Shown here in pieces: positions 53,518 through 63,389 of a stretch of 64,000 nucleotides of DNA (its first letter is position 1; each line of letters opens with the position of its first letter). The stretch is from Chryseolinea sp. (GTDB lineage Bacteria; Bacteroidota; Bacteroidia; Cytophagales; Cyclobacteriaceae): assembly GCA_025923195.1 (NCBI GenBank), contig JAICGJ010000007.1, positions 18,022 through 82,021 of the forward strand, read 5' to 3'. Below the pieces are notes generated by a model that saw only the letters and a list, made by a program, of their open reading frames with translations, did no database searches and was not told the origin of the DNA. Position numbers and translations under genes: made by a program.

Positions 53518-54963
53518 ATGGCAAAGCTTAAGAATATCATTAAACAACTTTCTGAAAAAGACTTCAAAGCAATTTATGATTCCCTCATTGAAAGCAACGC
53601 TGAGAAATCCGCCTACCTGTTAAAGTCCCTGCGCGAACGTCAGCTCTCGGACAACAAGATCATGACAGAGCTCGATGTGAATGCTAATGCCTATTATACC
53701 CTTCGGTCCCGGCTTAACTTGAAAATAGAAGAGTATTTAATGGGTCAACTGGAAAGTCCGCGCACGGATGTTCTTCGCAAGGTAGCCAATATCAATGAAG
53801 TATTATTTACCAAAAAGAAAGCAATTTCTGTTGCCACGTTAAAGAAACTGGAGAAAGAACTTCTTGACTATGATTTGGCAAATGAGCTGACAGTCATTTA
53901 CAAATCTCTTAAGAAGCTTAACATCAATTCGCCAGATTATTTCCAATATTCACAATTATACAACAGGCATGTGGCTTATATGTTAGCAGTTGACAAGGCA
54001 GAGGACCTGTTAGCTGACTATTTCAAAAAGTATGGAGACTTCATGCTAAACGGTGGTGATGTCGAGAAGTTGGGACTTAGTTTATTGATGAAGGAGATGC
54101 AGAATGTTGCAAAACTCTATGAAAGCCATCGATTATATGTGTATCAAAGCTGCATGTATATTTTTCACAGGTTGTTTGTAGAGGTCGACGATAATATGCA
54201 TCAGGACGGTGAGTCCATGGAAGATATTTTTGACAAGGTTCAAAAGATTTTTGAAAGCTATCACCTTGACTCCATCTATTATCATATGAATCTTGTCTTT
54301 GAGTTTTTGAAGCTTGAATATTACAACCACTACAAGGTCTATCGTCAGGCGGAAAAATACTTTGAGGAAGTTAACGATGCGTGTGGTAACCTGCTTGTAA
54401 ATTATTCGACGTTTACATTCCCTCCGCAGTTCCTCATCTCCAAGATCGAACGGCATTTACGGACCGGCTCCGAGGCGGAACTTTACCCCGAAAATGAGTC
54501 GATTTTTTTGGATTATGAGATCGACATGCAAGACATACCTAAGCACATTATCTATGTCATATATCGCGCTATCTCGTGTTACTATGTTGGTAAGTTTGAG
54601 GAAGCAGCGAAGCTGATCAATGGGTTGCTCAACGATGTGAGTCTCAAGAAGTATCCCTATGCCCAACTCGAAATCAAATCTCTGTTGGCTTTGCAGTATA
54701 CCTTGATGCGTGACTTCGAATTGTTCAATCAGCTTTCGAACAGCATTCAGCGGCAGATTAGACTGTCTGAAAAGGACAGCTGTGAAAACATCCAGCTTTT
54801 CCTGAAGATCCTGAAGATTGCTACGAGCGAAGCGAAGAAAGAAAAAGCCAAAAAGATCAACGCTGTAATCCCTCGGTTAAGCACAATCAACGTTCATTAT
54901 TTCGCGCCAACAAAGCTTATCAAACTGGATGAAAAGTTCGTCGAGCAGTTAACTGATTTTTAG
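53518..54963 (+). CDS. Cytoplasmic helical-repeat protein of unknown function
   Basis: 481 residues, rich in Leu, Lys, Glu, Tyr, no signal peptide or membrane helix. The helical pattern suggests TPR-like repeats throughout (LSEKDFKAIYDSLIESNAEK near the start, HIIYVIYRAISCYYVGKFEE and AAKLINGLLNDVSLKKYPYA later). I do not recognise a named family. It ends within 4 bp of, and convergent with, an orphan response-regulator gene, a fixed-looking tail-to-tail pair. Its function is unknown; possibly a scaffold. Confidence 0.72.
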   Translation: MAKLKNIIKQLSEKDFKAIYDSLIESNAEKSAYLLKSLRERQLSDNKIMTELDVNANAYYTLRSRLNLKIEEYLMGQLESPRTDVLRKVANINEVLFTKKKAISVATLKKLEKELLDYDLANELTVIYKSLKKLNINSPDYFQYSQLYNRHVAYMLAVDKAEDLLADYFKKYGDFMLNGGDVEKLGLSLLMKEMQNVAKLYESHRLYVYQSCMYIFHRLFVEVDDNMHQDGESMEDIFDKVQKIFESYHLDSIYYHMNLVFEFLKLEYYNHYKVYRQAEKYFEEVNDACGNLLVNYSTFTFPPQFLISKIERHLRTGSEAELYPENESIFLDYEIDMQDIPKHIIYVIYRAISCYYVGKFEEAAKLINGLLNDVSLKKYPYAQLEIKSLLALQYTLMRDFELFNQLSNSIQRQIRLSEKDSCENIQLFLKILKIATSEAKKEKAKKINAVIPRLSTINVHYFAPTKLIKLDEKFVEQLTDF

Positions 54964-55367
54964 ATCTCAAGCTTCACAATACTATCGTGTGAGAGAGGTT
55001 TATTGAGATACAGGCGCACGTTCTCGTATTTTTTTGAACGGTTAAAATCTTGCGGATTTATCGACGAAGTAAGCATAACGATCTTGCATTTTTTCTTGGC
55101 AACGTTGGTAAGCTTTTCAAATTCATCGAGGAATTGAAATCCATCCATCAGTGGCATGTCGATATCCAGAAAAATCACATCCGGCAAAACCTTATCTGCA
55201 ACCTCTAGCTTTTCCATATTCCGTAAAAATTCTATGGCACTCTTTGCGCCGGTATGGGTGTAGATATTCTCAGCAATAGAAGCCGCTTCGATCATTTTCT
55301 GGTTAATAAGGTTGTCAATCTCATTATCATCAATGAGCATCACGGTGTGATATTTTTTTACGGCCAT
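54960..55367 (-). CDS. CheY-like response regulator, orphan
   Basis: 135 residues, a single receiver: TVMLIDDNEIDNLINQKMIE, phosphoacceptor in VIFLDIDMPLMDGFQFLDEF, KIVMLTSSINPQDFN and the Lys in LYLNKPLSHDSI. No output domain. It overlaps the stop of the convergent helical-repeat gene by 4 bp. No kinase is near; it may work with the system at 47-48 kb. Confidence 0.93.
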   Translation of the reverse strand: MAVKKYHTVMLIDDNEIDNLINQKMIEAASIAENIYTHTGAKSAIEFLRNMEKLEVADKVLPDVIFLDIDMPLMDGFQFLDEFEKLTNVAKKKCKIVMLTSSINPQDFNRSKKYENVRLYLNKPLSHDSIVKLEI

Positions 55368-55425
55368 AGTGTATTAGAGTGAATAGTGTATAAAAATAAG
55401 TTTTTGATCCTGAATTGCAAACTTG

Positions 55426-56967
55426 CTAAATGTCAAATTTTATACCTTGTGCTAAAGGAAGGTTATTACCATAGTTAATAGTATTGGTCTGTCTTCGCAT
55501 ATATGCTTTCCATGCATCAGATCCTGATTCACGTCCACCACCGGTTTCCTTTTCTCCACCAAATGCACCACCAATCTCGGCACCTGATGTGCCAATATTA
55601 ACATTTGCTATCCCACAATCAGATCCGGTACTCGAAAGGAATTTTTCCATCTCCTGTATATTGTTTGTCATGATGGCTGAAGATAGGCCCTGTTTCACTC
55701 CGTTCTGTTTGTCGATGGCTTCCTCAACTGTCGAATACTTAATCAAATACAGAATGGGAGCAAATGTTTCCTTCTGCACAATTTCAAAATGATTCTCTGC
55801 TTCGGCAATCACAGGCTTTACGTAACACCCTGATTCATAACCTTTGCCCTGTACTACGCCGCCCTTAACAACAAAAGTGCCACCCTGATTTTTGATTTCT
55901 TTCAACGCTTTCATGTAACCTTTTACTGCCTGTTTGTCGATGAGAGGACCCACGTGATTGCGCGGATCGAGCGGGTTGCCGATATTCAACTGCGAATAGG
56001 CTTTTTTCAGTCGCTCTTTGATTTCGTCATATATTTTTTCCTGAACTATCAATCTCCGTGTGGAAGTGCAGCGCTGCCCAGCAGTGCCAACAGCTCCAAA
56101 AAGGGAGCCTCGAATGGCCATGTCTATATTAGCATATTCGCTAATGACGATTGCATTATTGCCTCCAAGCTCTAACAACGTGCGACCAAGTCTCTCACTT
56201 ACCGTACGGGCTACTGCTTTTCCCATTCTTACCGAACCGGTTGCGGATACCAGGGCGATTCCTTCATTTTTGGCCAGAAGTTGCCCAACGGTGTAGTCGC
56301 CGTTCACAACACATGAAACACCCTCAGGCACACTGTTAATCTCAAAGATTTGAGCGACAATTTTCTGGCAAGCAACACTGCACAATGGAGTCTTTTCGGA
56401 AGGCTTCCATACGCATACATCCCCGCAAACCCAGGCGATCATGGCATTCCATGCCCAAACTGCCACGGGAAAGTTGAACGCAGTAATAATTCCTACCGGG
56501 CCTATAGGATGCCACTGTTCATACATCCTGTGGTTTGGTCTTTCTGAATGCATCGTCAGTCCGTGAAGCTGTCGCGAGAGGCCAACAGCGAAGTCGCATA
56601 TATCAATCATCTCCTGCACCTCACCCAGCCCCTCCTGGTACGATTTCCCCATTTCATAGGAAACCAATTTCGCCAGGGCCTCCTTCGCGTTTCGTAACGC
56701 TGTGCCTATTTGCCGCACGATTTCTCCGCGCCTTGGTGCTGGCCACCGCCGCCATTCTCTGAATGCTTGTTCCGCCTGAAGCATAATTTTGTCGAATGTT
56801 TTCTCGTCTGTGGAATATACTGACCCGATAAGTTTGCCATCGACAGGCGAATACGATTCCAGGGGAGCTGATTTGGATTTATACCAAGTGGTACCCGTGG
56901 AAGCACCGTGGTTAATTTTCCGGATCCCCAAGGCAGACAATGCCTCGTTTATGCCAAAGTTGTTCAT
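55426..56967 (-). CDS. ALDH7-family aldehyde dehydrogenase (antiquitin-like)
   Basis: 513 residues. Catalytic Cys in GTAGQRCTSTRRL, Glu in GRTLLELGGNNA, NAD site around VSATGSVRMGKAVAR. The long C-terminal segment GTSGAEIGGAFGGEKETGGG RESGSDAWKAYMRR is characteristic of ALDH7A1 (antiquitin), which oxidises alpha-aminoadipate semialdehyde in lysine breakdown. In bacteria the same form is the piperideine-6-carboxylate dehydrogenase (AmaB/Pcd). No other lysine-catabolism gene is adjacent. Cytoplasmic, no signal. Confidence 0.94.
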   Translation of the reverse strand: MNNFGINEALSALGIRKINHGASTGTTWYKSKSAPLESYSPVDGKLIGSVYSTDEKTFDKIMLQAEQAFREWRRWPAPRRGEIVRQIGTALRNAKEALAKLVSYEMGKSYQEGLGEVQEMIDICDFAVGLSRQLHGLTMHSERPNHRMYEQWHPIGPVGIITAFNFPVAVWAWNAMIAWVCGDVCVWKPSEKTPLCSVACQKIVAQIFEINSVPEGVSCVVNGDYTVGQLLAKNEGIALVSATGSVRMGKAVARTVSERLGRTLLELGGNNAIVISEYANIDMAIRGSLFGAVGTAGQRCTSTRRLIVQEKIYDEIKERLKKAYSQLNIGNPLDPRNHVGPLIDKQAVKGYMKALKEIKNQGGTFVVKGGVVQGKGYESGCYVKPVIAEAENHFEIVQKETFAPILYLIKYSTVEEAIDKQNGVKQGLSSAIMTNNIQEMEKFLSSTGSDCGIANVNIGTSGAEIGGAFGGEKETGGGRESGSDAWKAYMRRQTNTINYGNNLPLAQGIKFDI

Positions 56968-57097
56968 AAGAATTGTCCCTAAACTTAGTATAATATTGAT
57001 TGAGATCGCTGATGAAACTCAGCAATTGATATAGCAATATCGGCAATCTTAGAGTAATACTGGCCTAGATGGCTTATGGTCAGCGCGATATCAGCGT

Positions 57098-58531
57098 TCA
57101 CCAGTCCACTCCGTATATACCCTTCTTTCCGTCGGCATACAATCCTTCGATCAATATACCGCCTTTTTTAAAATCGAGTATCCGATTAAGGTCCTCCACA
57201 TTATCGACGGGTACCTTGTCGATATAGGTTATAAGAAATCCCTTTTTTATTCCAGACTCTTTCCACTTATTGGAGATGATGTCTTTTATTCTTACCGCCC
57301 CTTCCACTTGTAAATTCGCGAGTTCTTTATAGGGAACATCCTCAACGGCGATCCCATTCAAGTCATACTTTATCGCTTTCTTTTCCACGATCTCTTTTCC
57401 CTCGCTATTGCGTAAACGGGCTCTGACCTCCTGCTGTGCGCCATTGCGCATAAAGCTTACGGCAATCTCCTTGCCCGGACGATTTCGAGCTACCCATTCC
57501 TGCAATTCCGACACGGAACTTATTCGGTGTCCATCTATTCCAACTATTACATCCCCTTGCATTAGACCTGATTCTTCTGCAGCACTTCCGCCATTTACGC
57601 GATTGATCAAAACGCCTTGATTTATATCCAGCTTCAGGTCTTCAGCAAGTGCAGCGTTCATATCAGTTATCTGAATGCCCAGCATACCTCTTTGAACCTG
57701 ACCTAGTTCGAGCAGATCATCCATCACCTTCTTCACCAGGCTGACGGGTATGGCAAACGAATAACCTTGATAGCTTCCCGAAGACGTTGCAATGGCTGAA
57801 TTGATCCCGATGAGTTCTCCCTTCAGATTGACCAAGGCACCCCCGCTGTTGCCGGGGTTAACAGCGGCATCTGTCTGAATAAATGCCTCAACTTGCAGAT
57901 TGTTACGGTCTCTTAGTATGCCGATGTTGCGTGCTTTTGCGCTTACTATCCCCGCAGTAACCGTTGAATTTAAGTCGAACGGATTCCCAACTGCCAGGAC
58001 CCACTCTCCGGGTGTGATTGCATCGGAGTTGCCATACTTCAGGAAAGGCAAGTGTTTTGCGCGGACCTTTAATAGAGCCAGATCAGTGGTAGGGTCGGAT
58101 CCAATTAGTTTAGCATAAAACCTTTGATTATTGGTCATGATAACCTCAATGCTACTGGCATCCTCAATCACATGATTGTTGGTAACAATGTAGCCATCGT
58201 CGGAAATTATTACGCCAGACCCCGACGACCGTGAAGGAGATTCGAGAGACAATTCCAAAGGATTGACACTGAATTCGCCCGGGCCGTAAGATGTGCGGAT
58301 GTGTACAACTCCCGGAGTCACATTTTCCGCGGTACCTAAGAAATTGAGTTCTTTAGGAACCTGGTATGATGTATCTGAACTATATCCAGTTAATACAGAC
58401 TGTTGTCGTGCTTCGATAGACTGGTAAGTGGCTGTATACCCATCCAGGAATTTGACAGTAAGAATAGAGCCAAAAATGCTCCCTATGCAAGCTGCTAAAA
58501 CAACTATGATAATCAAAATTGAACGCTTCAT
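57098..58531 (-). CDS. htrA: HtrA/DegP-type serine protease with two PDZ domains
   Basis: 477 residues from ATG 58531, preceded by GGTTTGGAG; the frame continues 17 codons upstream to 58582 but the ATG gives a clean N-terminal membrane anchor or signal (MKRSILIIIVVLAACIGSIF). Trypsin-like domain with His in IVTNNHVIEDAS, Asp in DPTTDLALLKV and Ser in AVNPGNSGGALVN. Two PDZ regions follow (about 270-360 and 400-477: GMLGIQITDMNAALAEDLKL; GIKKGFLITYIDKVPVDN). A periplasmic folding or quality-control protease. It lies upstream of hsp20 in the same direction with a 240 bp gap. Confidence 0.95.
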   Translation of the reverse strand: MKRSILIIIVVLAACIGSIFGSILTVKFLDGYTATYQSIEARQQSVLTGYSSDTSYQVPKELNFLGTAENVTPGVVHIRTSYGPGEFSVNPLELSLESPSRSSGSGVIISDDGYIVTNNHVIEDASSIEVIMTNNQRFYAKLIGSDPTTDLALLKVRAKHLPFLKYGNSDAITPGEWVLAVGNPFDLNSTVTAGIVSAKARNIGILRDRNNLQVEAFIQTDAAVNPGNSGGALVNLKGELIGINSAIATSSGSYQGYSFAIPVSLVKKVMDDLLELGQVQRGMLGIQITDMNAALAEDLKLDINQGVLINRVNGGSAAEESGLMQGDVIVGIDGHRISSVSELQEWVARNRPGKEIAVSFMRNGAQQEVRARLRNSEGKEIVEKKAIKYDLNGIAVEDVPYKELANLQVEGAVRIKDIISNKWKESGIKKGFLITYIDKVPVDNVEDLNRILDFKKGGILIEGLYADGKKGIYGVDW

Positions 58532-58722
58532 CTCCAAACCCAAGTTGATGCTGTAGTTGTGAAAGTTAACGTTTCTTTTCAAGAAAAAATCGCGGGTACT
58601 TGGGGTTAGCCGTGATTTTCTTTAAATGGAAACTTGGCTCTTAGTTATAAAACTGGTTATTGGCCAACTTTGTTGGTAATCGATCTATAAATATTTCGGA
58701 TGACGGCATCCATTTCACAAAT

Positions 58723-58749
58723 AAAAAAAGCGCTTCTTTCGAAGCGCTT
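58723..58749 (-). terminator. Terminator of hsp20
   Basis: AAGCGCTTC (58728-58736) and GAAGCGCTT (58741-58749) pair perfectly around TTTC, followed on the minus strand by seven T residues (58729-58723). Confidence 0.88.
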
Positions 58750-58774
58750 ACCCACCTAATCTAACCCTCTCTAC

Positions 58775-59212
58775 TTAGTTAACCTTGATGGATGTCTTTA
58801 CTGCCTTTTTCTCGTCTTTTGGTACTGTAATCTCCAAAATTCCGTTGTTATAAACCGCTGTTATCTTGCTTGCATCCACATTTTCGGGAAGCGTGAAGGC
58901 GCGGGAGAAATTGCCGTACTGGCTTTCTACGACGTAAAGATTACTCTCTTTCTTTTCCTTGCCGAACTTACGTTCACCACTTACAGTAAGACGGTTTTCA
59001 TTCAAATCAATCTTGAAATCATCCTTGTTTACCCCAGGGATTGCCAAGTGAATCTCATATGCCTTTTCTGCTTCCAGAATATCCACCTTTGGAACAAACG
59101 AATAAGCAGAACCACCGGAGCGTGACCATGAATCGTTGAAGAAACGATCAATCAATGTGCTAAATGATGTCGGTACGAAATCATTTGAAGTGCTATAACG
59201 AACGATGCTCAT
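58775..59212 (-). CDS. Small heat-shock protein, Hsp20 family
   Basis: 145 residues with the alpha-crystallin domain at about 40-140: VPKVDILEAEKAYEIHLAIP, GVNKDDFKIDLNENRLTVSG, and the hallmark NGILEITVPKDEKK (the IxI-type C-terminal groove is near the end). An ATP-independent holdase that binds unfolding proteins. The N-terminus is short (DRFFNDSWSRSGG). It is separated from htrA by a terminator, so the two are independently transcribed. Confidence 0.96.
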   Translation of the reverse strand: MSIVRYSTSNDFVPTSFSTLIDRFFNDSWSRSGGSAYSFVPKVDILEAEKAYEIHLAIPGVNKDDFKIDLNENRLTVSGERKFGKEKKESNLYVVESQYGNFSRAFTLPENVDASKITAVYNNGILEITVPKDEKKAVKTSIKVN

Positions 59213-59419
59213 ATTGTTAATTTTTGTTTGACAAATGAATTATGAAAAAGTATGCCGGCCACTTTTTTGTGTTTTTTTTCGGTCATTTTGGCCGGTAAAG
59301 GGTGAATATTAGAAAGCAACTATGCCACAATGGCTCAAATTCGCTGGATTAGACCAAGCAATAGGCTTGACGTGCAATGGCTTAATCTTTAAAGTAATGT
59401 ATGTTTACCGTGCCCCCGC

Positions 59420-62400
59420 TTACCTCACGACCATCATCTTGAGTCTTTTTCGCTCCGAGCCATTGATCATTTCAAGAATGTAGATTCCTGCCTGCAGATT
59501 CGGGAGATCCACGTCGATTTCTGTATTGTAGCCCTTTTCTACGCTGCGATCGAAAATTGAAGAAACCTTGGCGCCCCACAGGTCATACATGGAGAGATTA
59601 GTGGGTCCAGATTGTCCCGTGGTGAAAGCGATTTTCACATTGTCCGAAAAAGGATTCGGATAGACTGCGAGTTGCAATCCATCAGGCTGAGGTTCAGTCT
59701 CGGTGGGGAATTTAGCCGCCGACATGGTTGCCTGTCTGCCGCCCCAAACCTCAATACCGGAGAGGTTAGCGTCAATGCCGTGACCGGTGATATTTATAGT
59801 GCCGTCAGTTATAGTCGCGGAGAAAGGTCCCAGTTTGCTCCATGTGCCAGCCGGCCCGCTGTGGTAGCCGTTTTGTACAATGGTATCTTCGATTGATAGC
59901 GAAAAGGTAGCTGCAAAGTTGTCCTCCCACACATAAACCCAGACTTGATAATTACCATCCGAAACGGAGCTGATGGCTACACTTGGGTTATCCCAAAAAA
60001 AGGACCGGATCATGCTAGCCCTCGTTTCATCCGTGGTCGGTATTAATGTCACATTTTGATCTGCATAGGTCGCACCGGTATATGAGAAATTTGGTGCTCC
60101 TGCACTAGCCTCCCAGTTACTTCCATCAATTGTCAGAGCTGGTCCGTTCAGGTTTATAGCTCTGTAGAAGCTGGAAACGGATGGGGGATTAACAGTCAGT
60201 CTAAATACGTCGTGCACGCTGATCGAATCCTCAGTTGCAGTGACTTTGATATCAATAAAACCTAGATGGTTGCTATCAGGGATTCCACTAAACGTTCGGG
60301 CAGCAGGGTCAAAGTTTATCCATGCAGGCAGTGGGGTGTCATTCAATAGACTGGCCGTATATGTGAGCGCAGCACCTTCCTGGCCGGGTGCAAAGGTATT
60401 CATGGCAAAGGTATAGATGAAAAGAGAGTCTTGCGTTGCCGTTTGATCGACCAGCGGCTGGGTGACCCTAGGAGGCGTGACCCCGGGATCATAGAGACGC
60501 CAGATTTCGATTCCGGAAAGATTTGCATCAATACCCGCGGCGGTAATGTTGATTGTGCCATCGCCGATCGTTTTGGAGAAAGGGCCCAGTTTGCGCCATG
60601 TTCCCGCCGGACCGCTGTTATAATTGCTTTGAACTACGTCGTCCTCCAGGGAAATTGAATAAGTTGATGCAAAGTTATCCTCCCAAACGTAGACATAGAT
60701 CTCGTAGGTCCCCACGGGGACACTACCGATAGCAGCGCTCGGATTTCCCCAGATGCACGAGCGCAACATCGATGATCGGCTTGTATCTGTTTCTGGGATA
60801 AGCGTTAAATTCTGGTCGGCGAAAGTCAAACCACCAAAGGAGAAGTTAGACGCATTTGCACTAGCCTCCCAGTTGTTTCCATCAATTGTTAGCGCGGGAC
60901 CGTTGAGATTTATCCCCCGATAAAATATTTTTGGTGAGCGTATAAAGTTTGCCGTGAAAGAAGTGTCATTAGCAGGCGTTGTAATGGTTTGAGATTGTGT
61001 ACTATTGTTGCTCCACGATGCAAATGTGTAGGCTTCGCCATTGATGCTCTGCGGCGAAATTACGCCTATCGTTCTTTGCATACCCTCTACGCTGACAACG
61101 GATCCCGGAGTATTGAAAGGCTGCCCATCCAGTGCAATCTGAAGACCTGGAGGGTTGGTAGCAAAACTGAGTGTCGATTTCATAGGAAAAATATCAACCG
61201 AGTCTTTTGCCTTCAGGCCAAAGGAGTCTACAACTGTAAGAATGATTCGATACCAGACATTATCGGACGTCTCCCCCTCCTGCGGGATTGTGAATGAACC
61301 TGAGGATATTCCGTTTACAGGTGGTTGGTCATGATAGTGGGTATCATGGTGAAAGTTGATCGACCAGCTCACTGATGATGCGGGCAAATTGCCCTCATCC
61401 GGATCCGTGGCCTTTCCAGAAAAACTTATAGTTGTCCCCGCTACGTATTTGGTTTCCGGCGATGGAGTCAAAATTTCCGCAACTGGCGGCGCGTTATTGA
61501 TGACAGTAAGCGTTGCTGGGTTACTGGTTATGGTTCCTGAGGTGTTGGAAACTACGACCCGATAATTTCCCGTATGATCCGCAGTAGTCTGAGAAATACT
61601 GTATGTCGCGTGAGTGGCGCCGGGAATATTGGTTTCATTTATCTGCCATTGATAGGCTAGTGGAGGCGTCCCCAACGCTGCCACCGAGAAGGATGCTGGT
61701 TGACCTACCGCTACAGATACGTCAGCAGGATGATTTGTAATGGTTGGAACTGCTGTGTTATTGTAAACAATTTTATAGAGTGACTCGCCATGTCTTGCGC
61801 AGATATACATCAGCCCATCAATTCCCATGGTCAGGCCCAGGCTGTTGGCCGTTACCGAAGTTGCAAAAGGCGATCGGGCCGCCGTACCGCTTGAAAGGTC
61901 TAAAATGTTGATCCAGTTCCCACAATTGTCCTGAAATAAATACTTACCACGATACTGCTGGGGGTAATTCGTATTTGAAGGGCTGATAAACGTGCCACCC
62001 ACTATAGCGCACCCGATGCCGTCAGCTCCACTTCCGTGGGCATAGGCATAAACTGGATTTGTCAGTGTCGGAAATGATTCCTGAGTAAAACGACCTTCGG
62101 TCATAGGCCAGCCGAAGTTTCGTCCACCTACGGTAGCATCATTGATTTCTTCCCAAAGGGCCTGGCCCACATCGTTCACAAATATTTTTCCCGTTTCATG
62201 ATCTATCGAAAAAGTAAACGGATTTCGTAAGCCATAAGCCCAGACACGCCTTCTTTGTTCGCTTCCTGTGGGAAATGGATTTCCCTCCGGTACGCTTCCA
62301 TCCTTATTTATTCGCAACAGTTTGCCGTTATAACTATCGAGGTTTTGCGCGGAGAACGTATTTGCATTTTCGCCGACAGCGACATAAAGTTTACCATCCG

Positions 62401-62875
62401 GGCCAAAATGCAAAGCTCCACCGTTATGAATGAGGGCTGAACTGAGCGGCTCGAGATTAAGTATGAGCGTTTCTCCTCCAGTAGCTACATCGTTGGTCGC
62501 GGTAAACCGGCTAATCCGGTTGCGTGGCGCGGAGCCATTCACGGTATGCGTATAATAAACATAAATGTAGTTGTTAGTGAGGAAGTCGGGATCGACGGCG
62601 ATACCAATAAGACCTCTTTCACCCCGAGCATCTACCGGAACGGTTACGAACGGCGTCGTTAACGGGACATTATTTTTTATTATTCTGACGTTTCCCGATT
62701 GTTCCGCAACAAAAATTCGACCATCAGGCGCGAAGGCAACGGCAGTTTGTAATCTTAGGGAACCTGCAACATGTGCTTGTGCAAAGCCTGCAGGATAAAC
62801 CTGCGCATGTGTTGTTTGAGGAAATAATAAAGCCACCAGCAACCCTGATAAAAAACCAATGTATCGGTTCCGCAT
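59420..62875 (-). CDS. Giant secreted PQQ-dependent sugar dehydrogenase-like protein, T9SS substrate
   Basis: 1151 residues. Signal peptide (to about 25), then a six-bladed glucose/sorbosone dehydrogenase propeller (about 25-370: VAFAPDGRIFVAEQSGNVRI, GALHFGPDGKLYVAVGEN, RRRVWAYGLRNPFTF, GRNFGWPMTEGRFTQ). Next an Ig-like domain (about 375-460: YQWQINETNIPGATHATYSI), further beta domains, and two copies of a malectin-like carbohydrate-binding domain (about 650-795 and 903-1045) sharing the motif NLNGPALTIDG-NWEAS and EDNFA-T-S-S-ED. The C-terminus (YPNPFSDNVKIAF to RKRLKMMVVR) is a type A T9SS sorting domain. So it is exported by the type IX secretion system and probably binds and oxidises surface glycans; the substrate is inferred. 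Confidence 0.92.
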   Translation of the reverse strand: MRNRYIGFLSGLLVALLFPQTTHAQVYPAGFAQAHVAGSLRLQTAVAFAPDGRIFVAEQSGNVRIIKNNVPLTTPFVTVPVDARGERGLIGIAVDPDFLTNNYIYVYYTHTVNGSAPRNRISRFTATNDVATGGETLILNLEPLSSALIHNGGALHFGPDGKLYVAVGENANTFSAQNLDSYNGKLLRINKDGSVPEGNPFPTGSEQRRRVWAYGLRNPFTFSIDHETGKIFVNDVGQALWEEINDATVGGRNFGWPMTEGRFTQESFPTLTNPVYAYAHGSGADGIGCAIVGGTFISPSNTNYPQQYRGKYLFQDNCGNWINILDLSSGTAARSPFATSVTANSLGLTMGIDGLMYICARHGESLYKIVYNNTAVPTITNHPADVSVAVGQPASFSVAALGTPPLAYQWQINETNIPGATHATYSISQTTADHTGNYRVVVSNTSGTITSNPATLTVINNAPPVAEILTPSPETKYVAGTTISFSGKATDPDEGNLPASSVSWSINFHHDTHYHDQPPVNGISSGSFTIPQEGETSDNVWYRIILTVVDSFGLKAKDSVDIFPMKSTLSFATNPPGLQIALDGQPFNTPGSVVSVEGMQRTIGVISPQSINGEAYTFASWSNNSTQSQTITTPANDTSFTANFIRSPKIFYRGINLNGPALTIDGNNWEASANASNFSFGGLTFADQNLTLIPETDTSRSSMLRSCIWGNPSAAIGSVPVGTYEIYVYVWEDNFASTYSISLEDDVVQSNYNSGPAGTWRKLGPFSKTIGDGTINITAAGIDANLSGIEIWRLYDPGVTPPRVTQPLVDQTATQDSLFIYTFAMNTFAPGQEGAALTYTASLLNDTPLPAWINFDPAARTFSGIPDSNHLGFIDIKVTATEDSISVHDVFRLTVNPPSVSSFYRAINLNGPALTIDGSNWEASAGAPNFSYTGATYADQNVTLIPTTDETRASMIRSFFWDNPSVAISSVSDGNYQVWVYVWEDNFAATFSLSIEDTIVQNGYHSGPAGTWSKLGPFSATITDGTINITGHGIDANLSGIEVWGGRQATMSAAKFPTETEPQPDGLQLAVYPNPFSDNVKIAFTTGQSGPTNLSMYDLWGAKVSSIFDRSVEKGYNTEIDVDLPNLQAGIYILEMINGSERKRLKMMVVR

Positions 62876-63389
62876 ATATCAAAGATTTAAAATGGACGAT
62901 TCTCAACAGTATGCAGTCCCCACCTTTCTCGTTGATATAATAAATTGTTACTACACATAGTTACACATTATTCGGTGAGTTGCGGATATAGCAGATAAAT
63001 GGCAAACGAGATTGTTTGGGTATTTTGTTATCATCATTTGCTATTCTTCTTTTGGGAAACCACGTCAGTGCATTTCATTGAAGTTGTGCGATGCCATTCA
63101 TTTGATAACCAGCTCGACAAAGTTATACGGGGAGGGTTCCAAGACCGATTTGGAAAATATAGCCTTGTTCGTGATTTCCAAGGAGCAGCATAATTCTGCT
63201 TTTCGAATGGACAAGAGACCTCTGAGGATCAATTCTACGGGTTTACATGCCGCTTTTTCTTGCGGATCAGTTACAAAATCCTGTCCTATACGCTCAACTC
63301 TTTATGCATGTTCGTGTTTGATTATTGGGATCGATACATTTTGTATCTAAGCCTCCCGCTCACTAGTTTCAAAGTTGTAAATTCATCCC
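62876..63389. other. Non-coding gap left of the STAS-like gene
   Basis: About 510 bp. Two overlapping frames of 64 and 112 codons occur on the plus strand (62999 and 63012) but have unnatural composition and no family resemblance. The left end must hold the promoter of the dehydrogenase gene, the right end that of the STAS-like gene; no strong consensus seen. Confidence 0.5.

Noticed and set aside
63012..63350. 112-codon plus-strand frame
   Set aside because: No similarity, unusual Cys/Ser richness, overlapping alternative frame; treated as non-coding.
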